Translations under genes and position numbers: made by a program
The notes under the pieces: generated by a model
The model's database searches: none
Told to the model about the DNA's origin: nothing
What the model saw: the letters and a program-made list of their open reading frames with translations, nothing else
NCBI RefSeq assembly: GCF_009760405.1
Contig: NZ_WRPP01000009.1
Location: 124,001 to 188,000 of the forward strand
Reading direction: 5' to 3'
DNA: 64,000 nt
Origin: Nocardia terrae
Lineage (GTDB): Bacteria > Actinomycetota > Actinomycetes > Mycobacteriales > Mycobacteriaceae
Shown here: in pieces, positions 52,538-61,211 of the stretch
Layout: each line of letters begins with the position of its first letter
Position numbering within the stretch: position 1 is the stretch's first letter

Positions 52538-54028
52538 CTAGGACGCGTCGTGACGGCGGTCGATCGCCTCGCGCGTCGGCATGGAGTCGGGAATGCTCTT
52601 CTCCTTCGACGTCCGTGCGGGAATCGCGGCCGCCGCCCAGGCGAGGTTGTCGTATCCCGCGTCGCGTCGCGCGTCCGACTCGACCGGTCGTGGCCGGGCC
52701 ATCATCGCGGCCAAGAACGCCGACACGAACGCCGAGGATGCTCCTGGCGAGCCGGGCCGGTCGGCTTGGATGTGGACTCGGACCGGTTCGGCGTCGGCGA
52801 CATACATCGTGCAGATGCCGCCATCGAGGACGACGACCGCACCTACGCCGTGCTTGACCAACTCCATTGCGATGTCGGCAGGTTCGGTTCCAGGCCGGAA
52901 GCGTGCAAGCTCGCGGGCCAGCGCGATCAGATAATCCACCGCCTCGAGATACTCGGGCAGCTCGGTCGAGAACGGTTGGGGTGGTGTGGCGCTCACGAAC
53001 AGCCACGGACGCGGTGTGTGTTCGGCGATCGTGGTCGAAACCGCAGTCAGTACGTCGTCGTTCTGTTCCATGGTCAGCAGGACAGCGTCGGCATCCACCA
53101 GAGCGCGGGTGATGGGGATGTCGGCGATGTCTCTGGCGTCGAACCGGATTCGGTCGGCCTTGTCGGCGATGGAATAGCTGGTCCCGTCCTTGGCGACGAT
53201 CACCGCAGCGGCCGGGGTCGGGCCGCGCCGTGAGCGGACCAGACTGGTATCGACGCGACGCTTCTGCAGATACGCGACGATGGTGCTGCCTTCCTCGTCG
53301 TCGCCGATGGCCGCGAACAGGCGCGCGTCCATCCCGAGCCGAGCGAGCGCGACCGCCCGATTGAGACCCTTGCCACCGGCGTGCACCGACACTTTCCCGT
53401 AGAGCGAGTCACCCGCGCTCGGCAGCGCCTCGACGCTGTAGATGCGGTCCCAGGCCGCGTCGCCGATCACCACGACGGTCGGTGCCGGTGTCGCCGAAGG
53501 AATTTCGCTGGGGTGGATGACCGATTCGAGGGTCAGTGCGCGCGCGAGCGCGGCGAACGCGTCGTCCTCTGGACGCCCCCGCAAAGCCCGGCCGCTGCGT
53601 ACCCGCTGGACAATGGGCACGCCGAGTTCGTTGTGCAGGCCGACCCACTGCTGTGCCAAGCATTCGCGACGCTTGCCCAGGTCAGCTCCGTAGAGATCAT
53701 CGACGATATTGCTGGGCAGGCGGTCGGCGAACATTCTCAGACTGAGCTCGGCATCCACGATGAAGCGGTGCGCCGGCTCGAGTTTGGCGGCGACGAAGCG
53801 TAATGCCCCGGGCAGCACCACTTCCGGATCGTCACCGGTCAAGTACGCGAAACGCCGGACGACGATCAGACCGAGCAAGGCATCGGTATCCACCGCGCGG
53901 GTGCGCTCGCCGCCCATGGCCCAGCGTTTGCGTAGTTGCAGCAGTGTTTCGCGCACGGCTCGTACGTCGTTGTCGTGCGCGGTCATATCGGCACCGCTGC
54001 TGCCCGGGTTCGGCTGCATCATCTCCAC
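52538..54028 (-). CDS. PfkB-fold protein with N-terminal extension, catalytic Asp missing (copy 2)
   Basis: 496 residues, colinear with copy 1 along its whole length. The extension (LLGLIVVRR, IVDAELSLRMF, LYGADLGKRRECLAQQW) occupies about the first 180 residues. GGKGLNRAVALARLG is at 218-232, the same numbering as copy 1. The GAGD signature reads GASS at 429-432, so Ser432 replaces the catalytic Asp. The start may be GTG 54028 or ATG 54022; the latter aligns with copy 1. It is transcribed separately, towards the small-protein array. Confidence 0.82.
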   Translation of the reverse strand: MEMMQPNPGSSGADMTAHDNDVRAVRETLLQLRKRWAMGGERTRAVDTDALLGLIVVRRFAYLTGDDPEVVLPGALRFVAAKLEPAHRFIVDAELSLRMFADRLPSNIVDDLYGADLGKRRECLAQQWVGLHNELGVPIVQRVRSGRALRGRPEDDAFAALARALTLESVIHPSEIPSATPAPTVVVIGDAAWDRIYSVEALPSAGDSLYGKVSVHAGGKGLNRAVALARLGMDARLFAAIGDDEEGSTIVAYLQKRRVDTSLVRSRRGPTPAAAVIVAKDGTSYSIADKADRIRFDARDIADIPITRALVDADAVLLTMEQNDDVLTAVSTTIAEHTPRPWLFVSATPPQPFSTELPEYLEAVDYLIALARELARFRPGTEPADIAMELVKHGVGAVVVLDGGICTMYVADAEPVRVHIQADRPGSPGASSAFVSAFLAAMMARPRPVESDARRDAGYDNLAWAAAAIPARTSKEKSIPDSMPTREAIDRRHDAS

Positions 54029-54154
54029 GCCAACCTTAGAGCTGCCCAGGTCCGAAGGCTGCCGAAAATGACATTGCGATACGGAACGGTGTGATGTTCG
54101 TCGTCCGGAATCGAGTGAGCTTGGTGGGTGATGAATCCCTTACAGCAGGGAACA

Positions 54155-54196
54155 TCGAAGGGCGGTAGGCAAATGAATCTGCCTACCGCCCTTCGA
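54155..54196 (-). terminator. Intrinsic terminator of the pyrD operon
   Basis: TCGAAGGGCGGTAGGCA pairs perfectly with TGCCTACCGCCCTTCGA (17 pairs, eight-base loop), 18 bases after the pyrD stop. Confidence 0.85.
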
Positions 54197-54213
54197 CCGT
54201 CGTGCGCTCGGAT

Positions 54214-55305
54214 TCAGGCGCGCGTCTTGTGTTCTGCGCCTACGGCTTCCGACAGGTTGGTGTAGCCGTGTTCGCGGAGTTTGGCGGCGAGGCCGCGGTG
54301 GATGAGTTTGGGCCACAACGGGCCGCCGTAGATGAAGCCGGTGTAGCCCTGGAGGAGGGAGGCGCCGGCGAGGATGCGTTGCCAGGCCTGGTCGGCGTTC
54401 TCGATGCCGCCCACCGAGATCAGGACGAGTTTGTCGCCTACGCGGGCGTAGAGGCGGCGGAGGACTTCGAGGGAGCGGTCGGCTACCGGGGGGCCCGAGA
54501 GGCCGCCTGCGCCAATCGGTTCCACCTCCGAGGACGGGGTGGCGAGGCCGTCGCGGCGGATGGTGGTGTTGGTGGCGACGATGCCCGCGAGGCCGAGTTC
54601 GACGGCGAGGTCGGCGACGGCGTCGATGTCCTCGTCGGACAGGTCGGGGGCGATCTTCACCAGGACCGGGACCGAGACCTCGTCGAGGACGGCCTGCAGG
54701 ATGGGGCGCAGGGAGGTGACCGCTTGCAGGTCGCGCAGGCCGGGGGTGTTGGGGGAGGAGACATTGACGACCATGAAGTCGGCCAACGGGCCCAGCAGTT
54801 TGGCCGAGATGGCGTAATCGCTTGCGGCGTCTTCGGGTTCGACGACCTTGGTCTTGCCGATGTTGGCGCCGACCGGCACGCCGCCGGGGCGGCGCGCGGC
54901 CAGGTGTTCGGCCGCGGCGGCCGCGCCGAGGTTGTTGAAGCCCATGCGGTTGATGAGCGCCCGGTCAGCGGGCAGGCGGAACAGTCGCGGCGCGGGATTG
55001 CCGGGCTGGGCCTGGGCGGTGACGGTGCCGATTTCGGCGTAGCCGAAGCCGAGCGGGCCCCACGCGTCGACGCCGGAGGCGTTCTTGTCGAACCCGGCGG
55101 CCAGGCCCAGAGGCGCGGGGAAGTCCACGCCGAAGACTCGGGTAGCCAGGATCGGGTCGTCGTCGACGAGCAGCGCGGCGCTGAGCTTGCGGCCCGGGGT
55201 GAACCGGGTCGCCAACTGCATCGCGGCGAAGGCCAGATGGTGGATGCGTTCCGGCGACAGCTGGAACATCACCTTCAGCAGCAGGGCGTACAGGCGCTCA
55301 TACAT
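54214..55305 (-). CDS. pyrD: Dihydroorotate dehydrogenase (quinone), class 2
   Basis: 363 residues from the ATG opening MYERLYALLLKVMFQL. The membrane-associating N-terminal helices are present, placing it in class 2. FMN-site motifs: LAAGFDKNA, NRMGFNNLG, and the catalytic-Ser stretch VNVSSPNTPGLR. VKIAPDLSDEDI and ISVGGIENADQAW complete the barrel. It oxidises dihydroorotate to orotate in pyrimidine synthesis. It ends a three-gene unit with a lipoprotein and a DUF5703 protein, five bases after the latter. Confidence 0.95.
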   Translation of the reverse strand: MYERLYALLLKVMFQLSPERIHHLAFAAMQLATRFTPGRKLSAALLVDDDPILATRVFGVDFPAPLGLAAGFDKNASGVDAWGPLGFGYAEIGTVTAQAQPGNPAPRLFRLPADRALINRMGFNNLGAAAAAEHLAARRPGGVPVGANIGKTKVVEPEDAASDYAISAKLLGPLADFMVVNVSSPNTPGLRDLQAVTSLRPILQAVLDEVSVPVLVKIAPDLSDEDIDAVADLAVELGLAGIVATNTTIRRDGLATPSSEVEPIGAGGLSGPPVADRSLEVLRRLYARVGDKLVLISVGGIENADQAWQRILAGASLLQGYTGFIYGGPLWPKLIHRGLAAKLREHGYTNLSEAVGAEHKTRA

Positions 55306-55310
55306 TCGGG

Positions 55311-55577
55311 TTACATCACCGCCTCGGGTGTCGGGGGTAGGAGGGGAGTGGTCTTGCGGCGGCGCAATAACACTCGACGGCTGCCGTCGGTGTAGGCGCG
55401 TACTCGCGAGAGTTCCCAGCCGCCGTATTCGGCGTGGATGGACAGCCGCATGGAGGCGGTGACCCTGCTGACGCCGGGAGGCAGCCGCAGGGGCACGTAT
55501 TCCCATTCGTCGCTGGATTCCTCCCAGCCTTGCGGTAATGTGCGCGATTGGTGCGCCGATCGTGAGGCCCGAGCCAT
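55311..55577 (-). CDS. DUF5703 protein
   Basis: 88 residues from the ATG at 55577, whose A is the last base of the lipoprotein stop (TGATG). Conserved words are WEYVPLRLPPGVSR, AEYGGWELSRVR and GSRRVLLRRR. Such small proteins accompany pyrD in mycolata; the function is unknown. The frame ends five bases before pyrD. Confidence 0.75.
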   Translation of the reverse strand: MARASRSAHQSRTLPQGWEESSDEWEYVPLRLPPGVSRVTASMRLSIHAEYGGWELSRVRAYTDGSRRVLLRRRKTTPLLPPTPEAVM

Positions 55578-56581
55578 CACTGCCCTCTCTTCCGCTGGTC
55601 CGCGCTGATCCGTTGCAGACCGTCGCCGGTCGCGGATCCCACGAACATGTCACCGGTGCGATCGTCGACGGTCACCGAGTCGGGCTGGCGCACCGTCGGG
55701 TAGCGCCCCACCTCTACCGGTATACCCGTCGACAGGTCGTAGCCAACGACTTCGTTGCTGCCTGTCAGCGTCACCCACACGGTCTCGGACCGCTGATCGT
55801 AGGCGAGTGCGTAGGGAGCAGAGCCTACCGGGAAACGCTGGTGCAGGACCAAAGGATCGGCGGTGTAGACCAGCAGTTCCCCGCCGGCGGTGTCGGTGAC
55901 GAGGCGGCGACCGAAGTGGTCTTCGATCATGGTGGTGGCGCCGTCGCCGGCGCGCAGGGACAGTCCGAGCTTGGCATCGCCGTCGAGGGCCACGATCGCG
56001 GTCTGGCGGCGATCGAGCACCACCACCGCGTCGTCGCCGGCGGCGATGGCATCGGCGGAGGACAGGCCCGAAATGGTGTGGCGCACAGTGCCGTCGGCGT
56101 CGAGCAGCAGCACCTTGCCGTTGGCCAGGCCCGCGACCAGGGTGCCATCGGGGCGCAGGGCGGCCGAGCGGACGTCGCCGTCGACCTTGACCTCGGTGGT
56201 CGTGCCCGCGGCCACATCCACGCGCACGATCTTGCCGGGCACCGCGACCAGGATCTCCCCGGGCTTGCCCGCCGCCAGCGCGGCGGCCTTGCCCGGCAGC
56301 GTGATCGGGCGGGTCACGCCCTTGTCGATCAGTTGCAGGGTGGTCCCGGAATCCACGACCGCGGCCAGCACCCCGGTGGCGGGTTCGTCGAGCAGCAGCG
56401 AGATCGCCGCGCTCGGGCTCACCTGCCCGGCCGGTGCCGCCGCAGCGGCGGGCGCGGCTGCGGGGGCGGCAGGTTCGCGAGTGGCGTTGTCAGCGTTGTT
56501 CTCCTGGGAGGAGCACCCCGCCAACAGGGCCACCGCCGCCACCCCCGCGAGGGCCGACCGCATCCAGCCGCGATACCGCAT
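55577..56581 (-). CDS. Lipoprotein with NHL/YVTN-like beta-propeller (LppL-like)
   Basis: 334 residues from the ATG at 56581 with AGGAG upstream. The lipobox is VALLAGC (Cys about 23), followed by an Ala/Pro-rich linker to about 60. The rest is propeller-like (AALRPDGTLVAGLANGKVLL, SVTVDDRTGDMFVGSATGDG). In M. tuberculosis lppL (Rv2138) precedes pyrD, so this is probably its counterpart. Function unknown. First gene of the pyrD operon. Confidence 0.8.
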   Translation of the reverse strand: MRYRGWMRSALAGVAAVALLAGCSSQENNADNATREPAAPAAAPAAAAAPAGQVSPSAAISLLLDEPATGVLAAVVDSGTTLQLIDKGVTRPITLPGKAAALAAGKPGEILVAVPGKIVRVDVAAGTTTEVKVDGDVRSAALRPDGTLVAGLANGKVLLLDADGTVRHTISGLSSADAIAAGDDAVVVLDRRQTAIVALDGDAKLGLSLRAGDGATTMIEDHFGRRLVTDTAGGELLVYTADPLVLHQRFPVGSAPYALAYDQRSETVWVTLTGSNEVVGYDLSTGIPVEVGRYPTVRQPDSVTVDDRTGDMFVGSATGDGLQRISADQRKRGQ

Positions 56582-56718
56582 GCAACGCACTCCTAACCGC
56601 CACCGAATCATGCGCTCTTGTTCATGTAAACGTAGCGGACGTCTGTGCGTCGCCGTTGCGCGGAGTGATCGCACCAAGGCATCCACGGTTTACTCGCTGA
56701 GAGTCTAGTGTGTAAAAA

Positions 56719-57951
56719 GTGACCCCCCACGTGCGGCGAGCCTTCCGGTTCCGCTGCTATCCGACCCAGGAGCAGGCAGCAGAGCTGACACGCACCTTCG
56801 GTTGTGTCCGCAAGGCCTACAACCTGGCACTCGCAGCTCGGACGGAGGCGTGGTTCCAACGTGGAGAACGCGTCAGCTACAACACGACAGCAGCGATGCT
56901 CACCACATGGAAACAGAGCGCGGATCTCGCGTTTCTGAACGAGGTCTCGTCCGTACCGCTGCAACAGGCCCTTCGTCATCTGCAATCGGCATTCGTTGCA
57001 TTCTGGGAAAAGCGTGCTCGCTATCCACGCTTCAAGTCGCGCAAGAAGTCGCGAGCGAGCGCTGAGTACACGCGCAACGCCTTCCGTTTCCGCGACGGCG
57101 AACTGCGGCTGGCGAAGATGACCGAGCCGCTGAGGGTGGTGTGGTCACGCTCGCTGCCGGATGGTGTCGAACCCTCGACCGTGACCATCACTCGGGACAG
57201 CGCGGGACGATGGTTCGTTTCCCTGCAGTGTGAAGACCCTCGCATCCAACCGCTTCCGCACATCGATGCCGCCGTGGGTATCGATGCCGGGCTGGACTCC
57301 CTGTTGACGTTGTCGACCGGTGAGAAGGTCACGAACCCGAAACATGAACGGCGTGATCGCGTTCGCCTCGCCAAGGCTCAGCGGCTGCTGAACCGTAAAC
57401 AGAAGAATTCGAAGAACCGCGAGAAGGCTCGGATCAAGGTCGGGCGCGTCCATGCTCGGATCGCGGATCGGCGGCGAAATACCCTGCATGAACTCAGCAC
57501 TCGGCTCGTGCGTGAGAACCAAACGCTCGTGATCGAGGATCTGGCCGTTCGGAACATGGTCAAGAACCACAGACTGTCGCATGCCATCTCGGATGCGGCG
57601 TGGCGGGAGTTTCGGACGATGCTCGAGTACAAAGCCGCATGGTACGGACGCAAGCTCATAGTCGTAGACCGGTGGCTTCCCTCCTCGAAGTTGTGCTCGG
57701 CGTGTGGCTCGTTGGCCTCAGCGATGCCGCCGCAGGTCCGAAGTTGGGCATGCGGGAGCTGCGGTGCGGTTCATGATCGCGACGTGAATGCCGCAAAGAA
57801 CATCCTGGCCGCCGGGTTGGCGGTGTCTGCCTGTGGAGCCGGTGTGAGACCCAAACGCAGTACTGCGGGCGGGCAGCCGGCTGCGAAGCAGGAAAATCGA
57901 TCCGCGAGGATCGAAGTTCCCGCCGTGAGCGGCGGAAACGAAACCAACTGA
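56719..57951 (+). CDS. tnpB: TnpB RNA-guided nuclease (IS200/IS605-type), no TnpA
   Basis: 410 residues from the GTG at 56719. RuvC residues are intact: Asp189 in GIDAGL, Glu273 in VIEDLAVRN and Asp355 in HDRDVNAAKN. Zinc ligands CSACG (326, 329) and CGSCG (345, 348) are present. The N-terminal RAFRFRCYPT and FKSRKKSRAS segments bind the RNA and DNA in this family. No TnpA or serine recombinase lies nearby, so the element cannot move alone. It sits between the lppL-like gene and a gene with which lppL is divergent in mycobacteria. All key residues are kept, so the nuclease may be active. Confidence 0.93.
   Translation: MTPHVRRAFRFRCYPTQEQAAELTRTFGCVRKAYNLALAARTEAWFQRGERVSYNTTAAMLTTWKQSADLAFLNEVSSVPLQQALRHLQSAFVAFWEKRARYPRFKSRKKSRASAEYTRNAFRFRDGELRLAKMTEPLRVVWSRSLPDGVEPSTVTITRDSAGRWFVSLQCEDPRIQPLPHIDAAVGIDAGLDSLLTLSTGEKVTNPKHERRDRVRLAKAQRLLNRKQKNSKNREKARIKVGRVHARIADRRRNTLHELSTRLVRENQTLVIEDLAVRNMVKNHRLSHAISDAAWREFRTMLEYKAAWYGRKLIVVDRWLPSSKLCSACGSLASAMPPQVRSWACGSCGAVHDRDVNAAKNILAAGLAVSACGAGVRPKRSTAGGQPAAKQENRSARIEVPAVSGGNETN
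57897..57950 (+). ncRNA. Probable omega RNA 3' scaffold overlapping the tnpB end
   Basis: Two adjacent hairpins lie within the last codons of tnpB: TCGATCC-GCGA-GGATCGA (57897-57914) and CCGCCG-TGAG-CGGCGG (57920-57935). In IS200/IS605 TnpB systems the guide RNA is processed from the 3' end of tnpB and ends in such hairpins, with the guide read from the flanking DNA. The exact 3' boundary is not determined. Confidence 0.55.
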
Positions 57952-58062
57952 CCATGATCCGCCAAGCGCGGGGTCCTCGCCACGGCGTGGCGCGTGCACG
58001 GCGTGCCGATTTGCATGATGTGACATGGGCTTTCGTGGGCGTTGTCGGTGGCGGCGGTTACC

Positions 58063-58455
58063 GTGGAAGGCAAAAGGGCGCTGGATCAGGGAGATGTGTT
58101 GGTAGCCGACGACGCTTCGGGCTGCACCGTCGAGGATGTGACCGTGGGTCGCTATGCGCACGGTTTCGGAGTCACCGCCGACGGTCGCTCCTTCGCGTTC
58201 CGAACCCACCGGGCGAGGTTGACCCTCGAGATCTACCGGGCCGATCTGGAGACCGCGGTGCCCGGCCCCGAGGATGTCGAGGCGGTGGCGCTAGCCCCGG
58301 TCACCGATATCGATCTCGACGACGAACGCAGTGTGGTGGCCCTGGTACGTGACCTGATTCCGCAGGCCACACCGGTTCCGGCGGCGCAGCCGCACGAGAC
58401 CACGACGGTGCGGGCGCTGTTGGGCCGGCTCTCGGCGGTCATCGACGGCATGTGA
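58063..58455 (+). CDS. Conserved hypothetical protein (Rv2137c-like position)
   Basis: About 130 residues. The start is unclear: GTG 58063, GTG 58096, or an upstream TTG at 58042. Readable features are DDASGCTVEDVTVGRYAHGFG, an FRTHRARLTLEIYRADL strand and an acidic centre (DIDLDDERSVVALVRDL). No family is recognised. Its place, divergent from the LppL-like gene, is where Rv2137c sits in M. tuberculosis as I recall. Confidence 0.6.
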   Translation: MEGKRALDQGDVLVADDASGCTVEDVTVGRYAHGFGVTADGRSFAFRTHRARLTLEIYRADLETAVPGPEDVEAVALAPVTDIDLDDERSVVALVRDLIPQATPVPAAQPHETTTVRALLGRLSAVIDGM

Positions 58456-58559
58456 GCCCCGCCCGCCGAGCGGGCGTCTGTGACACGGGAATCACCCTCG
58501 CGCCCAGCGCATGACAGACTGGCGGCACACAACCGCAGTTCGAGCTGACGAGGATGTTG

Positions 58560-59096
58560 ATGCGACTTCGACGACCGGTGACCGCCGCACTCCTGATGAC
58601 CGTGCTCGGCGCGTCGATCGCCGCCTGCGGCGGGGGCGATGACGAGTCCAAGGTGGCCGCGGCCCGCTCCTCGGCCTATGCGGCGTTGAGTTCGTCCTCG
58701 CTCGCGGCGGCGGCGACCAGCAGCGCCAACCGGCCCTCGATCCCCACGGCCGCGCAGCTGGATCAGCAGATCAAATCGGCGCTGGACCCGAATCTGCCCG
58801 ACGCCGAACGCACCGCGCTGATCGAGGACGGGGACGCGTTCAAGGACGCCATCCCCGACATGTACAAGGCGCTCGCCGATCACCCGCACGCCGTGTACGG
58901 GGTCAAGGATCCGGTGTTCGACAACCACGACGGCACCCTGACCGCCACCTTGAGCCTGGACAAGGACGGCACCGGCACCGATGTGCGCACCACGGTGGTG
59001 CATTTCGTCTACAAGGACGGGCGCTGGAAGATCTCGCGCACCGACCTGTGCGGCATCCTGCGCTCGGCCGACTACAAGACCGCGGCCTGCGGCTGA
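58560..59096 (+). CDS. Lipoprotein, partner of the MmpL-type exporter
   Basis: 178 residues from the ATG at 58560 with GAGG upstream; an ATG six bases earlier is possible. Signal LLMTVLGASIAAC gives the lipidated Cys at about 23. An Ala/Ser linker follows, then a domain (about 60-178) with VVHFVYKDGRWKISRTDLCGI, as in low-molecular-weight mycobacterial lipoprotein antigens. Its stop overlaps the exporter start (TGATG), so they are produced together. Confidence 0.78.
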   Translation: MRLRRPVTAALLMTVLGASIAACGGGDDESKVAAARSSAYAALSSSSLAAAATSSANRPSIPTAAQLDQQIKSALDPNLPDAERTALIEDGDAFKDAIPDMYKALADHPHAVYGVKDPVFDNHDGTLTATLSLDKDGTGTDVRTTVVHFVYKDGRWKISRTDLCGILRSADYKTAACG

Positions 59097-61198
59097 TGCT
59101 CGAGGCCGGATCCCTGCGGTGGGGGCGTGCGATCCACCGCTTCCGGTATGTGGTGTTCGCGGTGTTCGCGCTGGCGGTGCTGGCGTCGGGGTTCTACGGG
59201 CGTGATCTGGGCAAGCATCTGACCCAGGAGGGCTGGTTCGATGATTCGAGCCAGTCGGTGGCGGCCTCCAAGCTCGCCGATGCCATCTTCGGGCGCGACA
59301 CCGACGCGGACCTGATCGCCGTCTACACCGCCCCGCCCGGCTCGACCGTCGACGACGAACCGGTGCGCAGCGCGGTGGCCGCCGAGCTGACCCGACTGCG
59401 CGCCGCCCATCCCGACCGGATCGCGAAGATCGACTCGTATTGGGACGGCGCGCTGATGGGGCAGTTCGCCGACGCTTCACGCACCCACGCCTTCGCCAGT
59501 ATCGGGTTGCGCGGGGACGGCGGCACCGACACCGTCGACAACTACATGGCGATCAAGAACGAATTCCGCGCCGGGGCAGCGGGTTCGGGGCCCGGGGGCA
59601 CGACGGTGCAGCTGGCGGGGATGCAGCCGGTGGTGGAGGGCATCAACACCGGCATGCAGGACGACATCCACCGCGCCGAGCTGATCGCGCTGCCGCTGGT
59701 GGCGATCCTGCTGTATTTCGTGTTCGGCGGCGTCGTGGGGGCACTACTGCCGGTGTTGATCGGCGGCATGACGATTCTGGGCAGCCAGGGCATCATGCGG
59801 CTGCTCACCAACCATCTGCAGGTCAACGTGTTCGCCTCGGCGGTGGTCACCTTGGTGAGCCTGGGGTTGGCCATCGACTACGGGTTGTTCGCGGTGACCC
59901 GCTTCCGTGAGGAGCTGGCCGCGGGGCGCAGCGTGGAGGAGGCCACCGCGCGCACGGTCGCGACGGCGGGGCGCACGGTGTTGTTCTCGGCGGCGATCAT
60001 CGCGGTCAGCTTGGGCGCGTTGTTCATCTACCCGAACGGGGTGTTGCGGTCGGTGCCGCTGGGCGGGATCTCCTCGGTGCTGTTGGCGGCGGTGCTGTCG
60101 GTGACGGCGTTGCCGGCGGTGTTGTCGATCGTGGGGCGGCGCATCGACCTGTGGGGCTGGCATCGGCTGGCCAGTATCCGTACCAGCGAGCAGGTCGATG
60201 CCGGATTCTTCTCGCGGCTGGCGCTTTTCGCGATGCGCAAGCCGTGGCTGGTGATCGTGCCGGTGGTGTTGATGCTGCTGGCGTTGATCCTGCCGTTCCG
60301 TCACATCGAGTTCGGGGGCTTGAGCGAACGGTATCTGGCCTCGGACAATCCGGCGCGGGTCGCGCAGCAGGACTTCGACCGGATGTTCCCCCAGTTCCGC
60401 ACCGAGCCGCTGAAACTGGTGGTGGTGGACGCGGACGCCCAGCAGCTCTCCGATATCCGGTACGAGGCCGATCAGATCGTCGGCCCGCAGATGACGGGCC
60501 CGTTCGATCCGGCCGCCCCGACCAAGGACGGGGTGACGGTGCTGGCCAGCGGGCTGGCCGACAAGCGGGACGCGGATTCGGTGATGGCGGCGCTGCGCTC
60601 GATCCCGCAACCGCACGGGGTGCAGATCATGGTCGCGGGTGTGCCCGCGCTGGAACGCGATTCGATCCAGGGGCTGCTCGCGGGCCTGCCGTTGCTCGCG
60701 TCGATTCTCGTGGTGGCGGCGATCGCGTTGATGTACGCGGCGTTCCGGTCGCTGGTGCTGGCGATCAAGGCGGTCGTGATGAGCGCACTGAGCCTGGGCG
60801 CGACATTGGGAGTGCTGACCTGGGTCTTCGTGGAGGGCCACGGGGCGGGGCTGTTCGATTTCACCCCGGGCCCACTGATGTTCGCCGTGTTGGTGTTGAT
60901 CGTGACGGTGTTGTTCGGGCTGTCCACCGATTACGAGGTGTTCCTGCAGTCGCGCATGGCCGAGGCGCGCGCGGCGGGCGCGGACGCCCCCGAGGCGATC
61001 CGCTACGGCATCGCCCACACCGGCGGGGTGATCACCTCGGCCGCGGCGATCCTGATCGTGGTGACCGGGGCGTTCGGGTTCTCGGATCTGGTGCTGATGA
61101 AATACATCGCCTACGGCATGATCGCGGCTCTGGTGCTGGATGCCAGCGTGATTCGTATGCTGTTGACTCCCGCTGTGTTGAAACTGGTCTGGCGTTGA
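59096..61198 (+). CDS. MMPL-family RND transporter
   Basis: 700 residues with about twelve membrane segments in two halves. The first periplasmic loop is at about 45-180. Proton-relay type motifs are SLGLAIDYGLFAVTRFREEL in the first half and FGLSTDYEVFLQSRMAEAR in the second, as in MmpL proteins. Substrates in mycolata are lipids, siderophores or hydrophobic drugs; none is indicated here. Starts at the ATG overlapping the lipoprotein stop. A DUF2568 membrane protein follows 13 bases later. Confidence 0.88.
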   Translation: MLEAGSLRWGRAIHRFRYVVFAVFALAVLASGFYGRDLGKHLTQEGWFDDSSQSVAASKLADAIFGRDTDADLIAVYTAPPGSTVDDEPVRSAVAAELTRLRAAHPDRIAKIDSYWDGALMGQFADASRTHAFASIGLRGDGGTDTVDNYMAIKNEFRAGAAGSGPGGTTVQLAGMQPVVEGINTGMQDDIHRAELIALPLVAILLYFVFGGVVGALLPVLIGGMTILGSQGIMRLLTNHLQVNVFASAVVTLVSLGLAIDYGLFAVTRFREELAAGRSVEEATARTVATAGRTVLFSAAIIAVSLGALFIYPNGVLRSVPLGGISSVLLAAVLSVTALPAVLSIVGRRIDLWGWHRLASIRTSEQVDAGFFSRLALFAMRKPWLVIVPVVLMLLALILPFRHIEFGGLSERYLASDNPARVAQQDFDRMFPQFRTEPLKLVVVDADAQQLSDIRYEADQIVGPQMTGPFDPAAPTKDGVTVLASGLADKRDADSVMAALRSIPQPHGVQIMVAGVPALERDSIQGLLAGLPLLASILVVAAIALMYAAFRSLVLAIKAVVMSALSLGATLGVLTWVFVEGHGAGLFDFTPGPLMFAVLVLIVTVLFGLSTDYEVFLQSRMAEARAAGADAPEAIRYGIAHTGGVITSAAAILIVVTGAFGFSDLVLMKYIAYGMIAALVLDASVIRMLLTPAVLKLVWR

Positions 61199-61211
61199 GG
61201 TTGGTAGGGCG

